Shown: piece by piece, positions 11,258 to 21,129 of the stretch | Numbering within the stretch: position 1 is the stretch's first letter | How the letters are laid out: each line of letters opens with the position of its first letter | Assembly: GCA_905221605.1 (NCBI GenBank) | Contig: CAJNDS010002211.1 | Span: forward strand, 348,989 to 410,988 | DNA length: 62,000 bases | Source of the DNA: Symbiodinium natans | Lineage: Eukaryota; Sar; Dinophyceae; Suessiales; Symbiodiniaceae | Direction: 5' to 3' | Notes under the pieces: model-generated | What the model saw: the letters and a program-made list of their open reading frames with translations, nothing else | What the model was told of the DNA's origin: nothing | Database searches by the model: none | Position numbers and translations under genes: made by a program

Positions 11258-11875
11258 CTACGAACGTTCTTTCTGGGCTGCGCGAAGACTCAATCCACCT
11301 AGTTCAGAACATACACGGTGACACAACGCTTTGAGTGGGCTTTCTTGGTCATACTGCAACACGCCAAACGTTCTACCACATTCGAAGATGAGTTTCCTCA
11401 ATTCGGCGACACTGTAGTCGTTCTCACCTTTGGCCGGGACAACGACAGCCACGCCCAATCCAGATATCACATCCACTGCACACAAGATTTTATGCAGGGG
11501 CAATTCTTTGCTGGTGGCACTGAAACAGTAGTCTACCTGAATGGCCGGTTGACGATCAACCTGCTTCTTTGCTGGGCCATGTCTGCCTTTCGCTCTTACA
11601 CAACGCGGACACCAATCCCGAAATGGCAAGAGGGTCAATTCGCGCTGTTTTCTTTCCGAAGCAGAGGGCTCGCCAGGAACCTTCAATCCTTTCGGGGCTC
11701 TAGCATGTCTGTCTGAGGTCTCTTGCTCCATCCTCTCGAACTCAATCGGAACTGAGGCGAATACGGTGAAACCTCTCCAGACCTGATAAATGTCCCAATT
11801 CGGGCTCCTTTGCTCTGCCATCATAATTTCGAACAGAGCACCAATAGTCCTCAATCTCTGCGCCATTTGCATCAA
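11258..11875 (-). pseudogene. Copia-like GAG-pre-integrase and integrase core, 5' part
   Basis: WCPRCVRAKGR (residues 88-98) is the Cys-x2-Cys part of the zinc-binding pre-integrase segment. IQVDYCFS (first catalytic Asp, residue 115) and VLQYDQES (second Asp, residue 176) match the DDE core. The fragment ends at LSLRAAQKERS, after which the same frame has two TAG codons within 11 codons. That is where the catalytic Glu (a QGxxER-like motif in intact copies) would be expected, so the core is inactive. Intact integrase inserts element cDNA into host DNA. Confidence 0.85.
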
Positions 11876-11879
11876 GAAA

Positions 11880-12580
11880 CTGAGACTCCACGATGTCTGT
11901 GTAACTGTCGGCCATCAATGAGCCACCTATCTCGCTCGAGTCAATCGGTGATGGCTCATCGTCAGGGTGAACTACATCACTTCTCTTCTGATGAATCGTT
12001 CGAATCCAAAACGTACGCAGCTGAACCCAATAGTCGGTAGAGTAGTCCTTTCCAAACCGTTCAATGGGTCAGGAGTGTGGAATAGCCGAATCAAACATTC
12101 TTTCATCTTGTTGTCGAACGACCGAAGAGATCTCAAATCTATTCAAGATCGAAATTTCGGAATCAGGGCTCTCCAATACCTCGGTCCCTGTGCTCAACAC
12201 GCGACTTTGTTTGGGAGGGTCCTTGGGTTGCAATGTTCGGTAACAGGCTTCAACGCGGTAGTAGTTAGTAGTCAACGGTTTGGCTGACACTTTGGGCTGT
12301 GACTTCACTGCTTGAGGTGAACGTTGGGTCGTCGGGCGAGTTTGCAATCGCTGTTTTGACGCAAACAACGTACGACCCGTCCGCTGTTTTGGAAGTTCCA
12401 TCCTTGAATGACTTACGAGTTTCTCGTCGACCTGTCAATCTCTCTTCCTCTACAGGCAATTCGGGCGCTTCATGTTCCCCTTCGTTTTGCTTTTCTGCGC
12501 AGCGGCAATGAGAGAAGAGATCTTAGACACATGATCATGGGCCATATCAGCTATGTCTGTCACTCCACGAAGCTCTACAT
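11880..12580 (-). pseudogene. Degraded region between protease and integrase
   Basis: Short minus-strand frames (12265-12459 and 12069-12401) are Ser/Thr/Lys/Gln-rich and lack a recognisable domain. By position they should correspond to the protease-integrase spacer of Pol. Dense CAAT words show they belong to the element. Confidence 0.5.
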
Positions 12581-13189
12581 CTAGAGATTCGAGACCAATG
12601 CCTTCCATGAGAGCACTAATCTCCAATCAGTCCTTGGTGCACCAGACGCAGCAAATGGAACGACTGTTGGAGTGAGGTACACCAACGTCCCTTGTCGAAC
12701 AATGGGCACCGGAAGGCCTGTTGGTGTGATCAATGCCATACAGTCACGAGACATAACTGTCCAGAAGTCTTGCAATAGAAAACGAGAAACACTAACCAAA
12801 GGAACCGGAATGTTATCACACACATAAAAATGAATACACAATGAGTGTCCGTTGCAATCGAGCTCAATGACTCTCTTGCCCAAAATATTGCGGGTTTTGC
12901 CTGAAATGCTTCTGAGTGCTGGGCAATCCGAACCAACAGAAAGCAACGGGTAGTCTTCTGCGAACCATGAAGGACAACAATTCGCAGAGGCTCCACTGTC
13001 GAACAGAATCCAGCTCCTATCAATAATTCCAGACTGCAAGCGCAACTCCGCAAGCGTATCCCACGGAGGGGTCGGCTCAATCAACGACTGGTTTAACTGT
13101 TCAATGCGACGAAGACAATCCTCAGTAGTCTGCTCAGTGCTTTCTACTCGCGCTGGCACTCCAGAGGAAAGAGTACTGATGAGCATCAA
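12581..13189 (-). pseudogene. Copia-like aspartic protease (retropepsin) domain
   Basis: The translated segment contains ILFDSGASANCCP at residues 61-73, the D-S/T-G catalytic motif of retropepsins in the form typical of copia Pol. It is followed by a hydrophobic core (residues 85-150). In intact elements this domain dimerises and cleaves the Gag-Pol polyprotein. The frame stays open upstream of the first ATG, so the ATG is not a true start. It ends at a stop near 12581, before the integrase. Confidence 0.8.
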
Positions 13190-13383
13190 TGCTCCGACAA
13201 CAGCTTGCTCAAGAGCCCAAATTGCGGCGGCCTGCTGCTGCCACCTGAATTTTCTCGCCTACGAGAGAACGATGAGCTAGAAGAGCTTGCAGGTTGATCA
13301 GTCTCTCCAATCTCTTCTTCATCTTCTTTGCGCTTCTTCAATGATAGGCGAAGTTGTGACTGCTGCTGCAGTCGCAATCGCAC
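13186..13383 (-). pseudogene. Copia-like Pol/Gag linker fragment
   Basis: A basic/acidic, Ser-rich stretch (KKRKEDEEEIGETDQ, then a run of serines) precedes the protease. A frame change near 13240 joins it to the protease frame. It probably represents a Gag-Pol linker; no CCHC knuckle is visible. Confidence 0.45.
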
Positions 13384-13389
13384 CTGGGC

Positions 13390-13980
13390 CCTTGCAGAGT
13401 CTGTCTGCGAGTGAAGCCACCGCCAGCGCCGCCCTCACCCCCCCACCCCCCCCGCCGCCCGTGGTCCAGGGCGGAGTCCGCGTCGCTCTAAAGCACTGGC
13501 TTAAGGGGCGAGCGCCCGTCCCGCCGAACCCCAAATTCATCACCACCCCTAGAGGAATTTACCGGCCGGGAGGCCTTCGGGGGGGGAGGGTAAATTGGCA
13601 TCCGGGTGCGGGAGGGGGGGGTAAATATCCTTGTTTTCGGGCAGCCGGAGTGTCTTGTTTTCCGGGTGAGGATTTGTGGTTTTCCGGGAACCCCTCTAAC
13701 GACGAGGCCGTGTTTTTGGACCTTAGCCGTGCGCCGACCCCTTGGGCCCATCGGCCGGGTGGTGCATTTCTTGGTCCCCGGGGTACCTTGGTGTGTCGTT
13801 TTCTGGCTAAGGTTTTTGTGGCTCCCCAGGAACCCTGAAACAACCAGGCATTGGTTTTGGACCTTGTAAGGCCGTGCGCCAATCCCTCAGGCACGGTGGG
13901 ACCATCTAAGGTGCACGGCGTGCGCGCGTCTAAGGTGCACACTGCTCACACACGGTGTTTTTCAGGAGGCTATAGGGCGT
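13390..13980. repeat. GC-rich sequence with a diverged ~141 bp tandem duplication
   Basis: The blocks at about 13650-13745 and 13792-13890 share TTTTCCGGG/TTTTCTGGC, GGAACCC, TTTTTGGACCTT and GCCGTGCGCC in the same order. A C-run lies at about 13440-13455. No gene recognised. Confidence 0.6.
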
Positions 13981-13984
13981 GCTT

Positions 13985-14217
13985 TCCAGGAGGGCTTAGG
14001 GCTTAAGGCATTTTGGGGTTTAGGGGTTTAAAGGTTTTTAGGGTTCAGGGCTTAGCGGTTTTTAGGCTTCAGGGTTTAGGGTCTTTTAGCGTTTAGGGTT
14101 TAGGGTTGAGGTGTTCATAGGGTTTAGGGGTTTACGGGTTTTTAGGGCTTGGGGCCTTTGGGGTGTAGGGTTTGGGGGTTCTGAGAGTTTAGGGCACCTT
14201 AGGGGTTTTTAGGTTTT
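13985..14217 (+). repeat. Degenerate telomere-like (TTTAGGG) array
   Basis: Many TTTAGGG, TTTTAGGG, GTTTAGGG and TTCAGGG words in plus orientation, none in long perfect register. Probably an old interstitial telomeric array. Confidence 0.75.
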
Positions 14218-14219
14218 GG

Positions 14220-14578
14220 TCGCACAATCACAGGTAGAACCCAGAAACCCAAATAATTAAACTTGTACAAAAAATGTGCCAAAATGTATCTGAAAAATGC
14301 GCCTGCGAAAGGCGCATGCAAAAGCAACAAAAAAATGTGCCCAGAAGAAGCAAAAAATGCAAAACATGTAGAAAATGGTACAAACACAAAAATAGTCACA
14401 TTTTTCGAGCGACTACTGCGCCAATGCAAAAGACATCACATTTTCGAGCATATGGCTGTCCACGTGAAATACATTTTTTGGACTCAGTGAGTACATGTCC
14501 AAAATCCAGTCACATTTCGGAAACACATGTTGGCACAAATTATTCACAAAAATGATTGTGCCTGATTGCGCCACTAAA
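14220..14578. other. A-rich insert between telomere-like blocks
   Basis: About 360 bp rich in AAAATGTG and AAAAATGCG words, sitting between the telomere-like block at 13985-14217 and a second one at 14580-14625. Includes the inverted word GCGCCTGCGAAAGGCGC near 14299. No gene recognised; it could be an insertion into an older array. Confidence 0.4.
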
Positions 14579-14579
14579 T

Positions 14580-14625
14580 TTTAGGGTTAGGGTTTTGGGT
14601 TAGGGTTTCGGGTTTAGGGTTTAGG
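14580..14625 (+). repeat. Degenerate telomere-like block
   Basis: TTAGGGTTAGGG followed by TTTAGGG variants, same orientation as 13985-14217. Confidence 0.75.
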
Positions 14626-14700
14626 CCCCACGCATGTTGTGATTCTTGCGAGAGGGCAACAACAAAAGCAGAGGGACGGGAGTGTCCGGGACCAAACCCT

Positions 14701-14770
14701 CGTTCTCGGCTCGAGAACGGGGGTTTGCTTCCCACCAAGGAGCAAACCGCCCATTCTCGAGCCGAAAACG
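14701..14770. repeat. Imperfect inverted repeat, ~27 bp arms
   Basis: The left arm contains CGGCTCGAGAACGGGGGTTT and the right arm its near-complement, ending CGAGCCGAAAAC, with a ~12 bp loop. The inner GAGAACGGGGGTTTGCT resembles the GAAAACGAGGTCGTTTGCT motif at 1020-1610. Confidence 0.65.
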
Positions 14771-14787
14771 GAGATTTGACTCTTCTA

Positions 14788-14880
14788 GGGTCTTTTTGAG
14801 CTTACCCGGAAGAAACCTGGGGAAGTGGTACCGCCGGTCTTTTTGAGCTTACCCGTAAGCCTGGGGAAGTGGTACCGCCC
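14788..14880. repeat. Direct repeat, two copies of ~45 bp
   Basis: Two adjacent copies of a unit beginning GTCTTTTTGAGCTTACCCG and ending GGGGAAGTGGTACCGCC. They differ mainly by a few bases of deletion in the second copy. Confidence 0.8.
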
Positions 14881-14884
14881 ATCT

Positions 14885-16560
14885 GTGGGCGGCGCTGTGC
14901 TCGGCCTGTGAAGTTGAGGTCACGCGTGCCTTGAGGACGCTGGGTGGCTGGAGTACCTGGAGCCTTCCATTGACGTGAAAAAATTGCCTTTCCATGGAAA
15001 AGTCATGGACCAAAAACGGCCCGTGAGGCTGTGAAAGTGTTCAATTCAAGGACGTTTGCTTGCAGCGTTTGCTTCCGTTTGTTGAAGCAACAAGAAGCCG
15101 GAAGCCACAACCTGGAACCCTGAATTTGCAAACTCAAACAACACGCAAACCTGAAGCCAAGCCATGAAAGCCTGAAGGAAAAGGCGGAAATGGCCAGAAG
15201 AAAGGTGGAACTAGCCGGAAAAAAGCGGCAGCCGAGAACCCTGACCTGTAGCTTCACGCTGTCATGGCATCAGAAGCAAACCTCTGGTCGACATTCACTA
15301 CGCAGGATCCCTGAACCATTGTGATGGGCGCACTTGCCCTCAACAGGAAGGTGGATGATTTTGTTTGTCATGGCTGTTTTGCTCAAACATGCTTGGTTTT
15401 GAGCGTCTTGGCTGTTTTTGGTGCAAATATGGCTTGTGGCCGTTTTTTCGCCTTCACAGAGGGTCCAGGTAGTGAAGCCGAGGAAAACAAACCTGCGCGC
15501 CGCCAGCGATGGTGTGCCACTTCCCACACACACACACACACCCGCGCGCACATTGCGTGTATCCTGGAGCTCGCCGGCTTGCAGAACTACACACAGGCAG
15601 GAACGACAACGATGGGCCCGAGATGTGAACAGCCAGAGCCGGTTGCGTGGTCAGCCGTGAGCTCGGAAAGCAAGAGGGCGCTCCATGATGGCTGGCCAGC
15701 TTTGAACCAACCCGGAATTTGTCGCCGAACCCTCCCACAATGGAATGATTCTACATTGATTATACAAACTCCTGGAAATTTACCGGGAGAGGGTTTCAGG
15801 TGGTTCCAGCCTCCCACTGTGGAATTACTGTCAAAACCCTGCCCCGACAGGAATTATTTACAAAACCTTCTCCGGGGGGGGGACACCCCCTCCCATAGGT
15901 AAATTAGGCCAAGGGGGGGGTGATCCCAAATTCCTTCAAATTCGCGCGGGGTGGGAGGCCTCCAAAACTCCAAGGGGATGCAACAGGCGGTGGTGCGAAA
16001 AGCACGAAAACCTCGGAGAGAAAAAAAAACCATGGTTTTTTACAAAAAACCGAGGCCCCCAAACGCCCGCAGCACCCCATTAAACCCTCACGGGTCGCGC
16101 ATCATCGACCCTATCGGTTTGGGGGGGGGGGGGGGGGGTACCGGAAGCCCAAAACCAGGGGAGCATCATGAACATCAGCAGCCCTTGGCTGCGGCTCCAA
16201 GGCAGTAAAAAAAGCTGAAATTGCTGTAAAATACCGTGGTTTTTTTAGGTTTTTCACGCGCGCCTCCGACCCCCACCCTTGTTGCCCTTGACCCGCCCCC
16301 AAAGTGCGCATCATCGAAACCCATGTCCGCGGGGGGTGATGCTGCTGATGCGCGGGGGTCCGGGGGCATCATCGAGCCATCGCATCTCATGTGGCTTCGT
16401 GGGCCTCCGGACCCACGGCCCAAAGACCCAGCTGATGCTCATGATGTTTGTTTTGGGGCACTTCTCAAGAGCAGAAAACCTCGTAAATACCGAGTGTTTT
16501 TGGGCTCCGCGCAAAAACACCCCTAAAGCTCGCTCATGTTACGCGCGGAAACGGCTTCAT
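14885..16560. other. Unassigned sequence with short CA and G runs
   Basis: No gene recognised. Contains a short CA repeat (15526-15541) and an uninterrupted run of about 17 G (about 16121-16138). GATGCTGCTGATG-like and CATCATGAACATCAG-like words recur at 16170-16450. Open frames lack family motifs. Confidence 0.45.
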
Positions 16561-16580
16561 GCCCACAAAACACCCGAAAC

Positions 16581-16620
16581 GCAAGACCCCGAATGCCCTT
16601 AAGGGCATTCGGGGTCTTGC
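16581..16620. repeat. Perfect 40 bp palindrome without spacer
   Basis: The arms GCAAGACCCCGAATGCCCTT (16581-16600) and its exact reverse complement (16601-16620) abut with no loop. Imperfect pairing extends outward over AAACACCCGAAAC/TTTTCGGTGTTT (about 16567-16632). It could extrude as a cruciform, or as a ~33 bp hairpin in RNA. It lies about 110 bp left of the long purine tract. Confidence 0.9.
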
Positions 16621-16728
16621 TTTTCGGTGTTTCATGCCAGCGTTCAAGCACATATAATCAGCGTGTTCAGGGGGGGTTTGGATGGCCTGGGGTAGGCTGC
16701 TGATGCTCATGATGCTCCCTTTCCGGAG

Positions 16729-17565
16729 ACGAAGAGAGAAAGAGAGAAAGAGAGAAAGAGAGAAAGAGAGAAAGAGAGAAAGAGAGAAAGAGAGAAAGAG
16801 AGAAAGAGAGAAAGAGAGAAAGAGAGAAAGAGAGAAAGAGAGAAAGAGAGAAAGAGAGAAAGAGAGAAAGAGAGAAAGAGATAAAGAGAGAAAGAGAGAA
16901 AGAGAGAAAGAGAGAAAGAGAGAAAGAGAGAAAGAGAGAAAAATATAAAGAGAAAAAGAGACAAAGGGGAACGACCAAGAGAAAGTGAGAAGATAGAGAG
17001 GGAGAGAGATAAATGACAATTAAAAGACAGAGAGAGAGAGGGAAGACCAACCGCAACAGAAAGAAAAGAAAAAGGAGAGAGGTGAAGGAGAAAGACAAAG
17101 GTGAGCGGGAGGAGAAAAAGAGAGAGAGAAGGGAGAGGGTGAGGGAGAGAGAGAGAGAGAGAGGAAAAGAAACAGAGAAAGACCAACAGCAAGAAAGAAA
17201 AAAAAAGTGAAAGAGAAATAGAAAGAGAAAGAGAAAGAGACAGAAAAAGGCAAAGAGAAAGCGAAAGAGAAGGAGAAGGAGAAAGAGACAAGAGAAAAGA
17301 GAAAGAGCAAGAGAAAGGGAAAGATAAAGAGGAAGATGAAGAGAAAGATAAAGATAAAGAGAAACAAAAAGATAAAGATAAAGAGAAAACGAAAAGAAAA
17401 AGAAAGATAAAGCAAAAGAGAAACCGAACGAGAAAGAGAACAACAAACAGGTAAAGAGAAGAGGGAACAGAGAAAGAAAAAGAGGGAGAGAGAGAAAGAG
17501 AGGAGAGCCGGAGAGCGAGAAAGACAAAAGACAAAGAAAAAGGGAAAGAGAAGACGTGCAAGGTT
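16729..17565 (+). repeat. Long polypurine (GA) tract
   Basis: Starts as a nearly perfect 8-mer repeat AGAGAGAA (about 16735-16940) and continues as irregular G/A-only sequence with sparse pyrimidines to about 17565. The Ser/Leu/Phe-only frames on the minus strand are by-products. Such mirror-like purine tracts can form triplex (H-DNA). Confidence 0.9.
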
Positions 17566-17599
17566 CGAGGTTTCGTGTTCGTATTTCAGGGGGAGGGGG

Positions 17600-18012
17600 G
17601 CCGGCCCGTGCCGCTAGGCCTAAAATATAACATACAGCATATAGTATACAGAATATACTATACAATCTATAATATATATTAGCTCATAGAGAATAGAAGA
17701 TATATACCGGATTATATGTAAAACCCTTTGTACTACGTAGTATTTTTCTACATGCTATATTATTATATTTATCTTTTGTGTGCTGAATATGGTATATTGT
17801 ATATTGTATATGCTATATTCTGAAAATCTATTATATAAAAATATATATAGATATAAGCTATTCTAGTATATATTATCTATTCGATGACCTATTATATGTT
17901 ATATATGGGAAACATTCTATATAAGCTATAGTAGAGAATATGTATTACATAGTATAAACTGTAGAAAGTAGATCTGATATATTATGTACTTCATGATCCA
18001 TTATAATATGGC
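17600..18012. repeat. AT-rich tract
   Basis: About 400 bp of TATATA, ATATAGTATACAG and CTATATT-like words, without a strict period. No gene. Confidence 0.75.
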
Positions 18013-18184
18013 CCACGGAACGCAGAAGCCAAGCATCCACCACATTGGCCGACGATGTCTGCGCTGAGAAGTTTGCAGACGCAACCTTAAACCACAAGAT
18101 GAGTATTCAGTATTTATGGCAAGCTCCAAAGTGCTGCCGAAAGTGGCCCACTTAAGTTTGTGAGTTCATTGGTTGTGAGGAACA

Positions 18185-18622
18185 TCTGAGAACATCTGGC
18201 CGCATCTAAAGCATGCCTTAAAAGAATTGCTCGACGAGCCTCGCAATCTCCGGGCCCCGCGCTGCAAAACTCTCACCAGCACTCGCAAGGAACTGCTGGA
18301 TGCCAACGGACTTCCCAACGCCAGTCTCACCTGCGCAAGTGGCAACACTTGTGCCTTACTTGTACCCGGTATACGAGTACCTCGCACGGAACAGCGCGTG
18401 AGAAAGACTTCACGTGCCACCCTCTTCGATTCAACTCCTGCGACACTCCTGCACTGCCAGATAGCACTTTCAGTTCTTCTAAAATATCGCGCTGTGTGGC
18501 AAGCCTACTTTGTAGCCCAACCTCTATTCTCTACAGGTCAACAACCCACCCGTGCAAAAGCTCGCAACATCAAGCTGTCAAATGGTGCGCCATTGGGAAG
18601 TTGGCCTGAGAAGAGCACATGA
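18185..18622 (+). CDS. Candidate coding segment, unrecognised
   Basis: An uninterrupted plus-strand frame starting upstream of 18227 reads ENIWPHLKHALKELLDEP, then KTLTSTRKELLDANGLP, and ends at a stop at 18622. The first part has a protein-like helical pattern; the second half is less convincing. No family recognised. It may be an internal exon rather than a whole gene, since no strong start is visible. The opposite strand also has an open frame here, so the strand is uncertain. Confidence 0.2.
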   Translation, partial: SENIWPHLKHALKELLDEPRNLRAPRCKTLTSTRKELLDANGLPNASLTCASGNTCALLVPGIRVPRTEQRVRKTSRATLFDSTPATLLHCQIALSVLLKYRAVWQAYFVAQPLFSTGQQPTRAKARNIKLSNGAPLGSWPEKST

Positions 18623-18775
18623 TACCCGGAGCCCATGAGATTTTCCACCTTCACTGGGAAGTGGGGAGCGACTTGGCTTAGCGCTCAAATATCAAAGGAC
18701 GGTGCGGCTACTGTCAAGGAAACAGACCCGGAAACAGCGCAGACACAGTCGGAAAGCAGCCCCGCCACATTCAGT

Positions 18776-18836
18776 TAACCCTAAACCCTAAACGCTCAAC
18801 ATGCCGCAACCCTCAACCCTGAACCCTCAACCCTAT
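18776..18836 (-). repeat. Degenerate telomere-like island
   Basis: AACCCTAAACCCTAAACGC followed by AACCCTCAACCCTGAACC variants; C-strand orientation on plus. Confidence 0.7.
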
Positions 18837-18839
18837 GCT

Positions 18840-20550
18840 TGCGTGCTTTCCCGTTTCCCGCTGGTCCCCGTGATGTTTGCCGAGTGTTGCCTGGCTGTTT
18901 CCGGACTGGTCCCCGGCTGTTTCCGAAATTTTCCCGGTGAATGTGGCCTCTGTGTCCTGAACGTTGCTACTCTGATCAAAGGACCCCTACGCAGCGAGCT
19001 TCATGAAATACCTGGGAGTAGCCAGGATGGTTGAGGGCTTGAGCCTAGTAGGTCACATGAGGGGTTACATTCCAGAAGCCCCAAAATCAAGGGCTCCACG
19101 AGCAGTCGCTGCAGAGTGGTCTCCACAGTGGGCACCAGGATGTTGAAGAATGGTACCTGTCGCAGAACATGGATACTTTAGTGTGTTTCAGGGATTGCAT
19201 GAAACCCCGTGCAAGCATGGCACTCGTGACTGTCTCTGGATCAGCATGATCCGATGCGGTGCAGCTCGTGACTTTGGATGTGCTGCTTACCGGGGCTCAC
19301 TGTTGCATCGAACGAGAAAGCTGGCACCAGAGTGGAGATCGGTATGAAAGACGCCTGGCACACCAGCCCAGCATGGAACTTCGCAAGTCCTCGTGGACTC
19401 TGTCACACGGCTTCATTAACATGCCGCGCTATCTTCTAGCGATAAAATCCAGCTATAAGACCACTGCCAATGGAAGCAACTACTCCAGCATCCAACAATC
19501 CACACTGGCCAGTGCCAGTTGAAGTGACATCTTCTCACAATGTGTTCGGAGAGGCTAGAAATAGAAACGGAAGGCGAACTTCATCGTCTACAAATGAGTT
19601 GCAATCACGGCCCCGCTGGCAAAACTGCCTTCCCTGATCCCTAAGCTCAGCCTAAGCTGGAAGAGTGTGCACAGGCTGCAAGAATGCAGCGTTCTGGCAG
19701 TTTGTCCCTTTTGACTTCAGTGGGCTCGGGGCCATTGTGCGTTGCACGGCAGAGAACGATCCATAGCAGGACGGGCTGGACAAAACGGACATGGATCGAC
19801 TAGCCTCGGCTTCGGTTCTCCGCGCCCCACTGTCACATCTGTTTTTTCTACCAAGTCTTTTCAAAGACTGCAAACACACCAACCGCATTATCTGTTCAAG
19901 TGGGCCACGCAGTACCGGGCAGCATTCGGATTGCAAGCGCTGATCGTCGAGGTGCTCGCTTCTGTCATGGACTGCAGCATTGCCCGACTTCAGCGTCTAC
20001 TCAAATTTGCCCACCGTCTGGACCGAAAGCCCGACTGGTCGGTGAATTGAAGGACCGCTGCCTTAACGTGCACCTTGACATGCTGCAAGTGTTTCATCAA
20101 GCTTCAGGGCGTATAGCTCCAGTATAGTTATGTTTGCATGATTTCTAAATGTTTATCTGCAAAGGTGTGACGGAAACATGCGGAGTTGCCTAGCGTCCTA
20201 CAGGTCCCACCTTGGGAATATTGGCGGGGTTATCTCCTGAATTTAGTGTAAGAGCCGCGCGCGAGCCATAACAAACACTGTAGCATTTACTCCGACTCTT
20301 TGGTTCTCCTTACGTTTGTTCGTGTAGTAAAGCTCAGAAAGCCCTCACTTGCTGCTTTGCTCAACTGCGAGCCGACGCGTAGGACCAGCGAGGGCGGCGT
20401 CGAGGCGGAGAGGCCTTGAAATGAAGGCTCTTATAGGCAATGATGCACTGCGCATGGCAGGCTCCTGAATTCAGACAGTGCGGAGCGATGTAATGTAAGA
20501 ACAGCAAGCACAGAAGAGCATAGCAGTCTCCCCGTGTCTCACCAGCCCCC
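18840..20550. other. Unassigned sequence
   Basis: No recognisable gene or repeat. Several frames of 60-100 codons on both strands show no family motif. Confidence 0.4.
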
Positions 20551-20554
20551 TGAC

Positions 20555-20950
20555 GCCACGCACTGACGCCACGCCCCCCGTGACGCCAAGTCTTTGGCCG
20601 GTGCCTGACGCCACGTTCTGACACAGATTTGACTCCGCAATCGGTATGCGGCCAGCGCACCTTTTCGCACGATTTCTCTATATCTGCCCTCTTCGGGCCC
20701 TTTTGACGTTGACGCCACGTTGAGACGCCAGGTGCACGAGCTCTAGTGACGCCACGTTTGGATGCCAAATCTGATGATGCCACGTGTCTTCGCGACGATG
20801 CGTGAGCGAGCGACGCCACGTGTTCACGCCACGTCGTGCGACACCACATTTCTGCATGACGCCACGTTTTGACACCACGTTGGCGTTGCCACGTGCCTTC
20901 GTGACGCCAACGTGAGCTAGCGACGCCACGTTTTAACGCCACGTCCGGCG
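20555..20950. repeat. Degenerate repeat of TGACGCCACGT
   Basis: About 15 copies of (T)GACGCCACG(T), at irregular 15-35 bp spacing, several fused to form CCACGTG. Minus-strand frames read repeated KTWRH/VASxxRH peptides as a by-product. The words contain CACGT (G-box/E-box-like) and TGACG (CRE half-site) cores, but nothing shows a regulatory role. Confidence 0.7.
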
Positions 20951-20961
20951 TCTTCATGACG

Positions 20962-21126
20962 ACCCCCCCCCCACCCACCCCACCCCCCCCCCCACCCCCC
21001 CCCCCCCCCCACACCCCCCCACACCCCCCCCCCCCCCACACCCCCCCCCCCCCCACCCCCCGCACCCCCCGCACCCCCCCCCACCCCCCCCCACCCCCCC
21101 ACCCCCTCCCACCACCCCCCCCACCC
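20962..21126. repeat. C-rich low-complexity tract
   Basis: Runs of 6-14 C separated by single A (CCCCCCCACC type). G-quadruplex-forming potential on the minus strand. Confidence 0.9.
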
Positions 21127-21129
21127 TCG

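Larger units (their letters stand above)
7590..13385 (-). mobile_element. Decayed Ty1/copia-like retroelement
   Basis: On the minus strand, Pol domains occur in copia order: aspartic protease, GAG-pre-integrase and integrase, reverse transcriptase, RNase H. The integrase-before-RT order distinguishes copia from gypsy elements. The frame is broken many times: two TAG codons in the integrase near 11257 and 11233, a frame excursion in RT between ~10125 and ~10010, TGA at 9802-9804, TAG at 9547-9549, and frameshifts near 9415 and 9095. No Gag zinc knuckle and no left LTR were seen beyond 13385, so the 5' part seems lost. About 1.2 kb (7590-8790) follows RNase H and may be 3' UTR or LTR; I could not find a matching second LTR. 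The boundaries are set by where the dense CAAT words start and stop. Confidence 0.85.

Noticed and set aside
16534-17665. Ser/Leu/Phe-only frame of over 300 codons on minus
   Set aside because: Translation of the polypurine tract; no conserved domain.
20361-21074. 237-codon minus frame with KTWRH repeats and a Gly-rich end
   Set aside because: Formed by the TGACGCCACGT repeat and the C-rich tract; no domain.
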